Source: Paragorgia papillata
Taxonomy: Eukaryota; Cnidaria; Anthozoa; Scleralcyonacea; Coralliidae
Direction: 5' to 3'
Length of the DNA stretch: 64,000 nucleotides
Assembly: GCA_035771165.1 (NCBI GenBank)
Contig: JAWNZC010000351.1
Coordinates: 7,943,501 to 8,007,500 of the forward strand
Below are positions 10,135-21,252 of this stretch, one piece after another; the first letter of the stretch is position 1, and each line of letters opens with the position of its first letter. The notes below the pieces were generated by a model. The model ran no database searches and was not told the DNA's origin. It worked only from the letters and a program-made list of their open reading frames with translations. The position numbers and the translations under genes were made by a program.

Positions 10135-12985
10135 CAACAATTCGATTCCAAACCTAAGTTCTTCTGGTAAATATAAAGCAAATAACACCGCATCGGATAC
10201 GTTAATTGAATCTCTCACTAAATTAAAAGGTTTCAGATTGGGTCATCTCAATATTACTTCTCTTACTAAACATATAGATGAATTAAGATTCTATTTATCC
10301 TCAAAACCTTTGGATATCCTTAGCATTAATGAAACTAGATTAGATCACAACATTGGTGATAGTCTAATTAATATAAAAGGATATGACGTTTTAAGAAAAG
10401 ATAGAAATCGGATGGGAGGTGGTGTTGCCATTTATTACAGAGATGTTATTAATGTTGTGGATAGAGGTGACCTTGTCCCCAATGTATTAGAAGCTTTGTG
10501 TATTGAAGTTCTTAAACCAAAGAGTAAACCAATACTTGTTGCTAGTTTTTATCGCCCACCAAACTCAAATCATGAAATTATGGAAGCATTTGAAAACTTT
10601 ATTCGGAATCTGGACAGTGAAGGGAAAGAGATAGTGATATTGGGAGATCTAAACTGTAATCTTCTTTCAGAGTCAAAACCAGCTCATACTGCAAATCTAT
10701 TAAGTATATTAAATCTCTTTCAATTACATCAGTTGATCACTGAACCAACTCGTGTAACTGAAACGTCAAAATCATTAATAGATTTAGTTATAACAAATAA
10801 GCCTGAAAATTCAACATGTTCAGGCGTAATTCATCTAGGGATAAGTGACCACAGTTTGGTCTATAGTTGTCGCAAACTTGCAGTATCCAAAAGCAAACCT
10901 AAAATCGTTGAAACACGTTCTTTTAAAAATTATAAAGCCGATAAGTTTAGAGAAGACCTAATTTACAATTTTGATAGATTTGACTTGCATGAGACAGACC
11001 CTAATAAGTTATGGGAAGCTTGGAAAAACATCTTCAATATGGTTACTGAAAAACATGTACCATCTAGATTGCGTAAAGTCAGAAGCAAATATGCACCATG
11101 GTTAACCAATGATATTAAAAAGGCCATGTATCACCGGGATTATTTAAAAAGAATGATGGTAAAACATGGCTCCTCGTGTTATCACGAGGCATATAAAAAA
11201 CAAAAAAATATAGTTAATAGAAAAATCAAGAATGCCAAGTCATTATATTATGAGAGCAATATAAAAAATCAAAAAGAAAATCCTAGAGAAATGTGGAAAT
11301 ATATAAACCAATTAACAGGTAAATGTTCAAAAACAACAGATGTTTCTAACCTAGATTTTGATGACAAAAAGATTACCGAGGAAAAAGAAATTGCAAATTC
11401 CTTCAATCAATATTTTGCAGGGATTGGCGAGAAACTTTCAAGTGAAATCCCACCATCAAACAAGAATTATGCAGACTATTTAAAACCTACAGAAAGCAGA
11501 TTTGAATTTAACCTTATATCGGAAGATGAAGTTTTAACAGCATTATCTAATTTGAAAAATAACAAAAGTTCGGGATTAGATAGAATATCTCCTAAACTTC
11601 TTAAGGATTCTCGTCAGGTTATTACACCTACTTTAACTCTGATATTTAACCAATCTTTAATACAAACAATTTTCCCTGATGACTGGGCACTCGCCAGAGT
11701 ATCTCCCATTTTTAAGGCAGGCTGTAAAAGTGATTGTGGCAATTATAGGCCAATATCGGTCTTATCTATTGTTACAAAAGTATTTGAAAAAATGATTTAC
11801 AAACAAATTATTGACTATTTAAATAATAACAATCTAATAAGTAAATTTCAAGCCGGCTTTAGAAAAGGCTATTCTACATTAACATCTTTATTGGGCGTTA
11901 CAAATGAATGGCTACTTAATATAGATCGAGGTCTTATAAATGGCGTCTTATTTCTAGATCTAAAAAAGGCCTTCGATACAGTAAATCATGAGATACTTCT
12001 TGGAAAACTAAAACTATATGGTTTCCAAGGGGCATCTCTAAAATGGTTTAATTCATATTTAAAAAATAGAAGACAAGTTTGCAAAATTAAGCAAAGTATA
12101 TCGTCCATCAGAAGTATCCGATGCGGGGTTCCACAAGGATCAAATTTGGGACCGCTTCTCTTCTTAATTTACATTAATGACCTTCCTAATTGTCTTGATG
12201 ATTCCATGCCTAGCATGTTTGCTGATGATACAAATGTATCAGTCAATGGAAAAACAATCGATATAACTCAAGAAAAATTAAATTCTGAATTATGCAAAAT
12301 AGAAAATTGGCTAGTAGCAAATAAATTAACTCTAAACATTGACAAAACAGAATATATGATTATTGCATCAAAGCATAACATATCGATTATCGAAACTGAC
12401 CCGATCATTAAAATTGGAAATAATTTTGTCAAACGTGTAACAAAAACAAAAAGTCTTGGAATCATCATTGATGAAAAACTAGCTTGGAAAGAACAAGTAA
12501 ATAACATCAGTAAGAAAGCATCTAGAGCAATAGGTGTTCTAAGATTATGCAAACCTTATGTTTCTAAAGATACTTTGGAAACAATGTATAAAGCATTAGT
12601 CCTACCACATTTCGACTATTGTTCCCTGGTCTGGGGAAATTGCTCAGCAACTCTAAAATCTTCACTGCAAAAACTTCAAAATAGAGCAGGAAGAATAATA
12701 ACAGGAGATACCTATGATGTGCGTTCATGGGAAATCTTAAGAAAATTAGGCTGGGTAGAACTAGAAAAACGAAGAAATGCTAAAATGCAAAATTACATGC
12801 AAGATGTGATGAGAGGAAATTGTCCAACTATAATTTACGAACTTTTTAAAACATGCAACAATGTTAATTATAATTTAAGAAGCAATAATAAATTACTGAT
12901 GTTATCTAAACCAAATACTAATTCCATGAAGCGAAGCTTTAGTTATTTAGGGGCTAAGGTTTGGAATCAATATTCAGTTAATTAA
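10127..12985 (+). CDS. LINE ORF2: AP endonuclease and reverse transcriptase
   Basis: A 952-residue uninterrupted frame. The N-terminal third is an exonuclease-endonuclease-phosphatase domain with GHLNITSL, SINETRL, VILGDLNCNL, LIDLVITN and GISDHSL in order, covering the usual catalytic Asn, Glu, Asp/Asn and Asp-His positions. The reverse transcriptase follows: SSGLDRISPKLLK, NYRPISVLS, FQAGFRKGYST, GVLFLDLKKAFDTVNH, CGVPQGSNLGPLLFLIYIND and the catalytic MFADDT. It nicks target DNA and primes cDNA synthesis from the nick. The ATG at 10127 is chosen because it overlaps the ORF1 stop (ATGTTTAA), an arrangement suited to termination-reinitiation. No stop or frameshift is visible, so the insertion is young or the lineage is active. 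Confidence 0.93.
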   Translation: MFNNNSIPNLSSSGKYKANNTASDTLIESLTKLKGFRLGHLNITSLTKHIDELRFYLSSKPLDILSINETRLDHNIGDSLINIKGYDVLRKDRNRMGGGVAIYYRDVINVVDRGDLVPNVLEALCIEVLKPKSKPILVASFYRPPNSNHEIMEAFENFIRNLDSEGKEIVILGDLNCNLLSESKPAHTANLLSILNLFQLHQLITEPTRVTETSKSLIDLVITNKPENSTCSGVIHLGISDHSLVYSCRKLAVSKSKPKIVETRSFKNYKADKFREDLIYNFDRFDLHETDPNKLWEAWKNIFNMVTEKHVPSRLRKVRSKYAPWLTNDIKKAMYHRDYLKRMMVKHGSSCYHEAYKKQKNIVNRKIKNAKSLYYESNIKNQKENPREMWKYINQLTGKCSKTTDVSNLDFDDKKITEEKEIANSFNQYFAGIGEKLSSEIPPSNKNYADYLKPTESRFEFNLISEDEVLTALSNLKNNKSSGLDRISPKLLKDSRQVITPTLTLIFNQSLIQTIFPDDWALARVSPIFKAGCKSDCGNYRPISVLSIVTKVFEKMIYKQIIDYLNNNNLISKFQAGFRKGYSTLTSLLGVTNEWLLNIDRGLINGVLFLDLKKAFDTVNHEILLGKLKLYGFQGASLKWFNSYLKNRRQVCKIKQSISSIRSIRCGVPQGSNLGPLLFLIYINDLPNCLDDSMPSMFADDTNVSVNGKTIDITQEKLNSELCKIENWLVANKLTLNIDKTEYMIIASKHNISIIETDPIIKIGNNFVKRVTKTKSLGIIIDEKLAWKEQVNNISKKASRAIGVLRLCKPYVSKDTLETMYKALVLPHFDYCSLVWGNCSATLKSSLQKLQNRAGRIITGDTYDVRSWEILRKLGWVELEKRRNAKMQNYMQDVMRGNCPTIIYELFKTCNNVNYNLRSNNKLLMLSKPNTNSMKRSFSYLGAKVWNQYSVN

Positions 12986-13202
12986 ATTGACACATTGTTT
13001 ACCTTTTTATTAATATTACAAAACAAATTCAAAAAAATGTATATATATATATGCTGTATGTGTAAAATAGTTGTTTTTGTTTTCTTTTGTTTTTATACAA
13101 AATTTTTTAGCTTGTAAATATTTAAAGATAGCACGGCCCTTTTAAAAACAACGTAAGTTGAAAGGCTTACCGTGCATAAATAAATTTAAATCAATCAATC
13201 AA

Positions 13203-13915
13203 AAAGTGATACGATTCGTTAAAATTGAAATAACTCTCATTCCTGATTAGTTTTTTATATAATATCCAGTTATACTCTCTGACTCTCATGAAAAACGTTT
13301 GCTCAATAACGCCAGCATACAGAAAGATTTCAAGTGAATGTGTCGTGAGGCAAAATGTGTGAAATAATTGAAAACAACAATTCGCGTTTTAACCCCTGAG
13401 AGAGTTCGCGTGGGGTCACATTTTGTATCGTGTTCCTATTTTATTTTATATCGAATACCGATATAAATATATAGAAGAGACTTATCCCTTTATTAAATAT
13501 ATATACAGTGCATGATTCCGATACCATAACAAAGGGAATAGGTTTAAATTCAGCGCAGTGTCATTACCACTTATATAAACTTAACTTTCCGTTTGCATGC
13601 GTGTTCTTAACAACAACAGGAAATGCGGAACTTTACTGATCAGTCTGATCATTCGAGAAATTTCTGGTTCTCACCGAAGGAAGTAACGGCCTAAACAGAA
13701 CGCTGGCTACGAATGAAGCGTTGCCGCACGGATGCCCAATGCCATTACATGCCCTACAGTCCAAGACCTGTTTAAGTAAGGAGCGATTTCACATATATGA
13801 TACCTTGCAAACGTCAGCAAAACAACCAGCAAAAACAACACCGGATTATTAAGCCACGATTAAGCTCATTAGCCAAAAGCGGTCGATGCCTGATAAAGTA
13901 AATGCGTATCTTTAA
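13203..13915 (-). repeat. Right arm of inverted duplication, segment 2
   Basis: Reverse-complement copy of about 5330-5745, for example GGAAATGCGGAACTTTACTG, GAACGCTGGCTACGAATGAA and GGAGCGATTTCACATATATG. Both arms carry private substitutions and indels, so the duplication is older than the LINE that splits this arm. A section around 13240-13580 has no counterpart in the left arm. Confidence 0.85.
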
Positions 13916-14444
13916 GGTTGACTGGAGGCTGAAGTCAACACTTTTGATCTTAACAGTTTTTTGTCAGTTGAAAGATATAGTATAACAAGTTTGTATGCCA
14001 ATTTTTAGATACCTGCTTTCTAAACTTATCGAGATTTTATAGGCGATCAAACTCTGACAGCTGTGAAAGGACCTTTTGTCTTCTCTCCTGAGTTGAAGTT
14101 TGGATAATATATGACTGGTAAGTAATAACTGAGATAACATTGATTCATTATTGCCTCTGTGTTTTTACAGAACTTCTCCTGTGAAAACTGATTTTGTGAT
14201 GCTACTGTCTTGTGATGCTTCGTTTCCGTCCACCACTAAAACTCTCTTTCTCGCTCAACGGCGCCCATCCGAGAGAAATAAGCTTTTGCTGAAATTCAGC
14301 CTAGATCCGGCACCAACTCCTCGCAAAGTATTTAACCCACTTCCAACATTCGAGCCATCCATATTCGCAGCCATCTCGCCTGAATATTATTTCGAAAAGA
14401 GCATCAATTAGCAATCACCGCAATCAGCATAATGTCGGCATGAT
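13916..14444. other. No gene recognised; one weak open frame
   Basis: An 86-residue frame (14151-14411) follows a good polypyrimidine/TTTTTACAG acceptor at about 14170 and has some coding texture (PTFEPSIFAAISPEYYF near its end). I do not recognise the protein and see no partner exon, so I leave it as a possible orphan exon. Confidence 0.35.
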
Positions 14445-14452
14445 GCGGTGAC

Positions 14453-15252
14453 CAGTGCTTGCACAAGTTGTTGGTGAAATTTCCTTTTACGATCCTTGAA
14501 TTTCCTTTTTTTGGAGTAAATTTCCTTGCAAAAATCACCAAATTTCCTTGTAAATTTCCTTGCAAATATCCTTAAAAATAACCGAATTTCCTGTACTCTA
14601 TACTTTATAGTGCGACCGGGAAGCACACGTCTTAAATAGGACTGGGTACTAGTTAGGCAACGCACCGTCGCGCGGCCAGAGGAATTTGGTCGGATACTTC
14701 CGGTTACTAAGTCTGCGATGTACCGAAATTACCGTATTTATTGAGCTTTATCTGTAGTATAATCTTATACTATATTAAAATAATCAAATAACAATATGCA
14801 CTATTTACAAAATCATGCTTCTACGATACAAACTTTGCTGTAAATTTCCCTTCGCTTAACTGAAACTCTGAAAGTGAACATGCTTTTTTGGTAAAAAAAA
14901 AGCTGAATTGTTATTTATATATATTATCATTTATCATATCATATTACCAATCATATTTAAGTGATCCCACGCGACGCCCCTCCCCTTCCTCGAGGGAAAA
15001 ATTAGGGAAAGAACTCAAGCTACGTCTAATTCAGCTGAAATCGGCTTTAAATGAGTCTCAATCGTAGGACAAGTTTTTTTTTTATTAACAATTAGAAGAA
15101 TCTCCAAATTTCCTTTCAATTTCCTTCTCTGAGATCAAATTTCCTTGCCATTTCCTTGTTAATTTGATTTCCTTGCATTTGTCCTTGAAAAGGCCAAAAT
15201 TTCCTTTTGCAAGGAAATTTCCTTGCAAGTTTCCTTGCAAGTGGAAGCACTG
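14453..15252. mobile_element. hAT-like non-autonomous element, 800 bp, 8-bp TSD
   Basis: The ends are inverted (left CAGTGCTTGCAC, right GTGGAAGCACTG) and flanked by exact GCGGTGAC duplications (14445-14452 and 15253-15260). Both subterminal zones are packed with TTTCCTTGCAA-type motifs (14480-14600 and 15105-15240), like the iterated transposase-binding sites known near hAT termini. There is no transposase frame; the interior includes an AT-rich segment around 14740-14960. Confidence 0.82.
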
Positions 15253-15260
15253 GCGGTGAC

Positions 15261-16149
15261 GCTAACTTGGTAATCGCGTTTCCCGCGCAATCTTTCTACG
15301 TTACAATACTCTTTTGTCCTTATTTGGGAGTAAATTATAACTATTGACCACTGATCTTTTACTGACAGCTCAACAGAACATGGGAGAGTCGTGTGACAGG
15401 TCAAAATAGACAATATATTTGGACCAAAAAGCTGAAATTTGAGGTAATATTGCCAAAATTCGATAAATTTTCATCACTGTAATGACCTAAACATCCATAT
15501 CTTTCTCTCTTTTCAGTCTATTTGCTCAAAATGTGGCCTGATTGTGCACAGGGCTATAATAAAATAATTATCTCGGAGTCCGCCGTTGTCCGCCTTAAAT
15601 ATTTTGGTTGGGAAGTGTTTAAATATCTGTTATCGTGCCAAATAATGTAATGCTTATAGGTCAGCGACAATTAATCGAACAATTGCGGACTCCGAGATTA
15701 AATCTTCGTATTGATATGAAAAGTTATTCCTCTTTGTTTCAGTTCATAAAATTCAAAGCGAAAGCTACAGTTGACCATTTAAAATTGTTAATATGGAGAT
15801 CAAATTTCATTTCCCCACACCCCCTGAAAAATTTTTTTTTAGTATTTAATTTTGTGACTACCGCTGACATATCAGCGGGAGCCTGGACCGCACTTACGTC
15901 ATACTCGACAGCTATCGCCAGATATTCGACACGATCGCCATATGGTTGAGAATTAGACAGCCATTGATCGCCAGGTATTCGAGAAGTACTCGAGTTGTTT
16001 TCGTTATTTTCGTGGGGAATAAACTAAAGTGAATCTCGTCTTTGCATTTTGGTTGTTTTGATTTTTGAAAAGTATTAACTAGAAGTTACTATCGCAAGTG
16101 AAGTGCTGCCTCAAATGGGACAACAACCTTTAGCCTACTCCGACACCGC
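15261..16149. other. No gene recognised
   Basis: A 104-residue frame at 15635-15949 has no supportable features. GGAGTCCGC-like stretches appear around 15575 and 15690. Confidence 0.45.
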
Positions 16150-16280
16150 CTTGCCCACTCCACCCAAGATTGCTCACTCCACCCGTGATTGCCCACTCCA
16201 CCCAAGATTGCCCACTCCACCCATGTTTGCCCACTACACCCAAGTTTGCATGCCCACTCCACCCAAGTTTTTCTCACCTC
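16150..16280. repeat. ~19-bp minisatellite
   Basis: Six to seven imperfect copies of a unit like GCCCACTCCACCCAAGATT. The Pro-rich and Trp-rich frames across it on the two strands are consequences of the repeat. Confidence 0.85.
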
Positions 16281-19011
16281 TTCACCATAAGAGCCCACAG
16301 AGTTGCTTGCGAAGGAGGTTGGAAAGTCAAAAAATTTAATTTTTATTACAATAAACAGAGTATGTACACATTTCTTCTATATTTTTTAATTATAAAATTG
16401 AGAACTACAAGTTAGTATTAGTATAACTTATCGCTTGACATGATATGGCAAGGGTTTTGACAGGATGTACACATAATTTATAATATACAAATATTAAATA
16501 ATCATGCCTCTTGACTCAAGACTGTCAATGCAATTCCAAGTGCTTAATATGTTTTGACAAATCTAGAGTTTTAATAAAATTTTACAGCAATGTACCATTG
16601 AGCCCATCAGATTATTTGTCAGCATTTGTATAAGTCAAAACACACACACGCAGATCAGAATGTTGATCATGAACCCACACCAATATACATCTAAAAACAG
16701 AAAACAACCGTGAAATCTCCCACCAAGAAACACAGCTGTCAGTTATAGAAATTGATATCTTACCTCGAGAAGATAAACTCTTCTCGCTGAAATTGTAAGA
16801 CAGTTCACAAGTGTGTTGATCAGAGGTTGACAACAGTTGGTAAGTTGTTCAGCGACAGAAATCCCTCATGCAAGGAATGAGATTGTTAAAAGCACAAAGT
16901 ACATATGTTGTCTCCTTGTACTTGGACATTGTAGTTCAACTTCATCGCCGTCGTGGTGTTGACGAACTCTAAATATTACAATGTAAATTGATTCCGACAA
17001 ACGAACATCCATAAGTCCATGATACGTCACAAAATTATTACTTTGCAAATATTTTCTTCTTGGAACGGTTTCTGTCATCAGTGATCAGTTTATACATGGT
17101 AAGAACTAAGAAGTAGTTTCAAAACTGTGACGTTGTTTATCTTATATATACATAAATCTTTATTCTTTAATACTTGATCGGAATCAAATTGTCTCAAAGC
17201 CAACCTCGTAATTAGCAGTTAGGCCTTCAAGTGTGTCCTGTTTCAAAGCTCTTCTTCTTTTATCGAAGAAACTGTCAGTATACACCAATGTCTTGGGTAG
17301 AAGTGATTTATAATAATTAAATCGCTTTATAAGTTTTAGTTAAATTTTGGTTGAATTGTGTGTTGTGCTACTGTATAATAATATATCATACACTAGGAGA
17401 GAGAAGTGTGTTTTAACCAACTTTGATCTAGATGTTTTGATATTAGATCAAACACAACTTTCGAGTGTTCCAGGATCAAACAAATCAGGAAATGAATCAG
17501 TTCTCAAATGAATCAGTATTTTGAGATAAGTTTGAGGTAAAAATTGGCTTAATCTATCCAAGTGTTTGATCACATATCAAACCTTTGTCTCGCTTATGAT
17601 TTTTTATGTGTTTGGTTTATGAATTATTAGTGAAGTTGAGAAGTACATTATATATCACAGTGCTCTGTATTTACACTATATACTCATGTATATAAGAAAT
17701 TTATGCTGAAAAAATATGTTGCCTGTTACGTCGACATTACCAAACTTTGACTTGGTGCTTTGTCTACTTGTTTTAGGTGTTGTTCAATATCTTGTATAAT
17801 GAAATTAAGAAACCAAAGTTTGTGCACACAAGAGCTGCTCCAGTGGTCTGACCACAGAATAGTAGCTACACCAGAAGTCTGACTCTTGTGAAAACGTGTC
17901 TTTTTTTTTCAATAAACTTACTAGGATGATGAGTGAGGTGATGCGATAATGTTGATTGAGATGCCAGGATAGTGTAACAATAGAAATGGTGATGAATAGC
18001 AACGCTTGAGATGTGCAAGGCAACATGTGTGCAGCAGGGCCTCTGGACTCTTCTAGGGGGTCCGGGGTATCTAGAGTATCGGAAATGTGATTTCCTGCAT
18101 TCTGAGGGGTGATTTTTAAGAACACTGAAGGTCATAAAATGTCATAAAAACTAGTTAAAATACAGTACAACACATTTATGACTTTTTTACTTTGTGTCAG
18201 AACTCATCAGCATGTTCACTTTCAAATATAATATGGAAAATGTTGTGAGGAACTATCAAAAGATTTTTCGTCACCACATACCACTTATCAAAATAAAAAC
18301 TATTTATTTATCTATACCTTTGTAACAACTGAAACTATCCAACTGACTTGCTTATCCATGCACATTTTATCCTGGGGCAAAAAGAGACTTACTTGGCTGG
18401 TGGGGGGGTGGCAGAATCAATTTGTGGGGGGGGGGGGGGGGGGGGGGTGCTCAAGGGGGAACTGGGGGGGGGCTTGCACCCCCAGTTATATAGAAAAAAG
18501 AGGCCCTGGTGTGCGGACATAAAGTTCAAATATGTGGATGGAAATCGCACTTCTGGTGAAGTACTATATATTCTATGATCTGGTGTCTAAGTGTCACTCA
18601 ATTGTACATTTTGATAAATGGTTGAGAAGCTATTGTGATCTGTTGGGAAACTTAAATCCTTGAATATGTTGAAAACATTGAAATGAAAAAATATATCTGT
18701 TGAAACTACAATACTGAGTATTGTTGTACAGCTGTCTTATTTATTTAAAATACTAGCAGAATCACAAAATATTAGTGATGTGCATTACACTTGAATGCCA
18801 CAGCATATTTATGACAGGTAAAATGTTGGTTTGGAACACAATATTGTTGATATCTATATCTCTTTCTGTGCTTAACAGCGGTAGTCACATGTACGCATTG
18901 CGTACCTATTTTTTACAACTTAGACAGCACTAAATCTTGCTAAAGCCATATTTTAATGCGAATTTCAAAAATTTCAAAATTAGCCTCCAGTACCACTCAA
19001 ATTTAATGCCT
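16281..19011. other. Gene-free stretch with a poly-G run and a repeated GGCCT segment
   Basis: No exon stands out. A run of about 22 G lies at 18425-18447. The segment near 18010-18120 (GGGCCTCTGG, then ATGTGATTTCCTGCATTCTG) resembles 25780-25840 (GGGGCCTGGGGAGGCAAGGG, then ATGTCATTTCCTGCATTAGG), indicating a dispersed repeat or a shared degenerate exon of unknown origin. Confidence 0.45.
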
Positions 19012-19205
19012 AACCGGATATGTATCGAAAATCTAAAAAAAACATTTGCAATGCATGGTATTTTCGCAATTCGCTTGCGCGTTTTTCGCAAAACCACGTT
19101 TTATCCCCTCCGTCATGTATTTACTGCCTCCTCCACAGGCTCTTCTTATAATTTTTAGGAAAATATTTGTTTAAGTTAAATTTCTCATGTTGAGCGAAGC
19201 TCGAT
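19012..19205. repeat. Junction of inverted block P and direct block R
   Basis: 19012-19118 is the reverse complement of 5215-5320 (CCGGATATGTATCGAAAATC; CCACGTTTTATCCCCTCCGT). 19128-19205 is a direct copy of 5893-5975 (ATAATTTTTAGGAAAATA; TTCTCATGTTGAGCGAAG). At 5 kb the blocks lie ~570 bp apart in one orientation; here they are fused with P inverted, so one locus is rearranged. Confidence 0.75.
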
Positions 19206-19546
19206 CGCGTTTGTGAAGCCTGGGAACTAGCGTAGAGCGCGCGCAATGGTTGATCCGTAGATGGGAATTCCAGGTGAGAGAGGGGAGGAGCCTGCTAAAT
19301 CATGTAGTGATATTAGTTATGACATTACTAGTTAATGTCAGTTAGTCATTAATCACGCTATGAGCATGCCAAACGTATTTGTAATATCATAGATAATCAC
19401 TCTCACTATTATCATACGCTCAACAAAGCACGGAGAAGCTGCTGTTATATATATATACATCAAAATCAACCATAAAAGCATAACAAATCCTGTGTCAAAA
19501 AGTTGCAAATTTGTTCGAAACTGTGAAAAAAGGCTTAATTTCGGAA

Positions 19547-19879
19547 ATGGCGGAATCTCTTGACGACAGTGGTCCTTTACTGGAACTAGAAGACTTTTCT
19601 GACGACTCTTGCAAAGATTTGGACGTTTCCATGAGCGTCTGAGTCTTTACGACGGTAAGTGTTGATAGTGGCCATGCACGTCGTGAGCTGTTTAGATATT
19701 TTACTTGAAATATCGATCTTCTGCAACTGAGCGATCAGGTTTTTAGTTTTGGTGTATTGTTATCTTCAGATGATCAACCAAGAACAAGCACGCCGTTAGA
19801 AGGTAGTCCTATCGGAGGAAAACATCATCTCCCGCCTTCTTCGAAACAAACCAAGCTCGAACCAAGAACGGCCGTCTGA
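19547..19879 (+). CDS. Possible two-exon acidic small ORF (one frameshift)
   Basis: Exon 1 begins at ATG 19547 and encodes an acidic peptide (MAESLDDSGPLLELEDF...). It ends in a clear donor ACG|GTAAGT at 19654/19655. An acceptor TATCTTCAG precedes 19770, and exon 2 encodes QPRTSTPLEGSPIGG with a stop at 19877-19879. Joining the exons gives a coherent acidic stretch (YDDDQ) only if one base in exon 1 near 19640 is out of register, because an in-frame TGA follows VSMSV. So it is a slightly broken gene, a pseudogene or a captured exon pair. I do not recognise the protein. Confidence 0.3.
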
Positions 19880-20111
19880 GGCCTTATCGGAATTACAAAA
19901 ATATATATAAATATTTATAACATATGCTAATATATATCTCATTTCAAAAACAGATCATTCAAGCACGAAATACTGATATGATTTTTGTTTTTTATTTTAT
20001 TTTATTTTATTTATTTTTTATTTACATAGTTCGCCAGTATACCATTTGCTAGTAGCTATATGTATGGCAGGAATTACCTACATAGAAGACTCCAATAATA
20101 GGATTCTATCC

Positions 20112-20462
20112 ACTATCCGTTTTATCCCCAATCCACCTTTTCTCATCCGCGTTTTATCCCCTAACCGCCTTTTCTCATCCGCGTTTTATCCTCTAACCAC
20201 TTTTTCTGATCCGCGTTTTATCCTATATCCGCCTTTTCTCATCCGCGTTTTATCCTCTATCCGCCTTTTCTCATCCGCGTTTTATCCTCTATCCGCCTTT
20301 TCTCATCCGCGTTTTATCCCCTATCCACCTTTTCTCATCCGCGTTTTATCCTCTATCCGCCTTTTCTCATCCGCGTTTTATCCCCTATCCACCTTTTCTC
20401 ATCCGCGTTTTATCCCCTATCCGCCTTTTCTCATCCGCCATCCCCATCCGCGTTTTATCCCT
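20112..20462. repeat. 32-bp minisatellite, about eleven units, inverted relative to 4690-4880
   Basis: The unit contains CGCGTTTTATCCCCTATCC followed by GCCTTTTCTCATC, the reverse complement of the array at 4690-4880. Some units share variants (CTCTATCC against CCCTATCC) in an interspersed pattern, as expected from unequal exchange or conversion. Just downstream, AAAACGTCGCGT repeats three times before the CGAA microsatellite. Confidence 0.92.
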
Positions 20463-20574
20463 ACCCCAAATGGAACAGGCGCGATAAGCTTTATCCCCAG
20501 CCCGCAGTTTGGCGTTAAAAACGTCGCGTCAAAAACGTCGCGTTAAAAACGTCGTTTTCTATTAATTCCATACG

Positions 20575-20721
20575 TCGAACGAACGAACGAACGAACGAAC
20601 GAACGAACGAACGAACGAACGAACGAACGAACGAACGAACGAACGAACGAACGAACGAACGAACGAACGAACGAACGAAAGAACGAACGAACGAACGAAC
20701 GAACGAACGAACGAACGAAAA
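20575..20721. repeat. (CGAA)n tetranucleotide microsatellite
   Basis: About 36 copies of CGAA with a single interruption. The same motif, on the other strand, forms a second array at 41638-41795. Confidence 0.95.
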
Positions 20722-21052
20722 TTCAATTTAGCTTTCTGGCGAGCTGAGAGCTCTTTATATAAGTGATCATGAATTATGAATTTCATTTCATATCTTTATT
20801 AAAATTCGTATAGGCCTGCTGCATCAGGTAATAACAACTTTAAGCCATATCAGCTTCAATTTGTTTGTTCGTTCTTTTTATAAATCCTCCTTAAAGTCAC
20901 TGGCCCTAAAAAGAGGTTGGAAAAGACACAAAAAATATGTGAATAACACCCAAACTACCCACGTAAAAAACACAGTATTGTTGTAAAAAAGTAGAGTGGT
21001 TCGTGGGCAGTGTTTTAGAAATAGCAAAGTGAAAAAGTGGTAAACTGCCCAG

Positions 21053-21252
21053 ATAAGAATATATATACGTTATTAGTGTTTTCAGCTTGAGTTGGTAAAG
21101 TTTTTTCGTATGGTTTTTGCTGTACAAGCTGTGGTACACAGTTTTTCAGAGTTTTTCTCTGAGTTTACTTACGACAGCTCGTACAGCAAAAAACATACGA
21201 AAAAACGTTACCAACTCAAGCTGAAAACACTAATAACGTATATATTCTTATA
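21053..21252. repeat. 200-bp palindromic (foldback) element
   Basis: Arms of about 80 bp (from ATAAGAATATATATACG at the left to CGTATATATTCTTATA at the right) are near-perfect inverted copies around a core with TCAGAGTTTTTCTCTGAGT. The inner arm GCTGTACAAGC and the core resemble the tRNA-like foldback at 57801-57940, so the two probably belong to one family. Confidence 0.75.

Larger units (their letters stand above)
9333..13202 (+). mobile_element. CR1/L2-type LINE, 5'-truncated, ORF2 intact
   Basis: A non-LTR retrotransposon inserted into a repeat whose uninterrupted copy is at 5601-5760, so the boundaries are visible: GAGCTCAAA on the left and AAAGTGATACG on the right. It starts inside ORF1 with no 5' UTR, as expected from incomplete target-primed reverse transcription. 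It carries an esterase-type ORF1, an endonuclease/reverse-transcriptase ORF2, about 200 bp of 3' UTR and a TCAATCAATC tail. That tail type and the ORF1 esterase fit the CR1/L2 supergroup. Any target-site duplication is at most a few A residues. Confidence 0.9.

Noticed and set aside
16089..16415. Trp-rich or Pro-rich proteins
   Set aside because: Produced by the 19-bp minisatellite on either strand.
4690..20462. CRISPR-like arrays
   Set aside because: The 32-bp units are directly adjacent with no unique spacers, and the DNA is eukaryotic.
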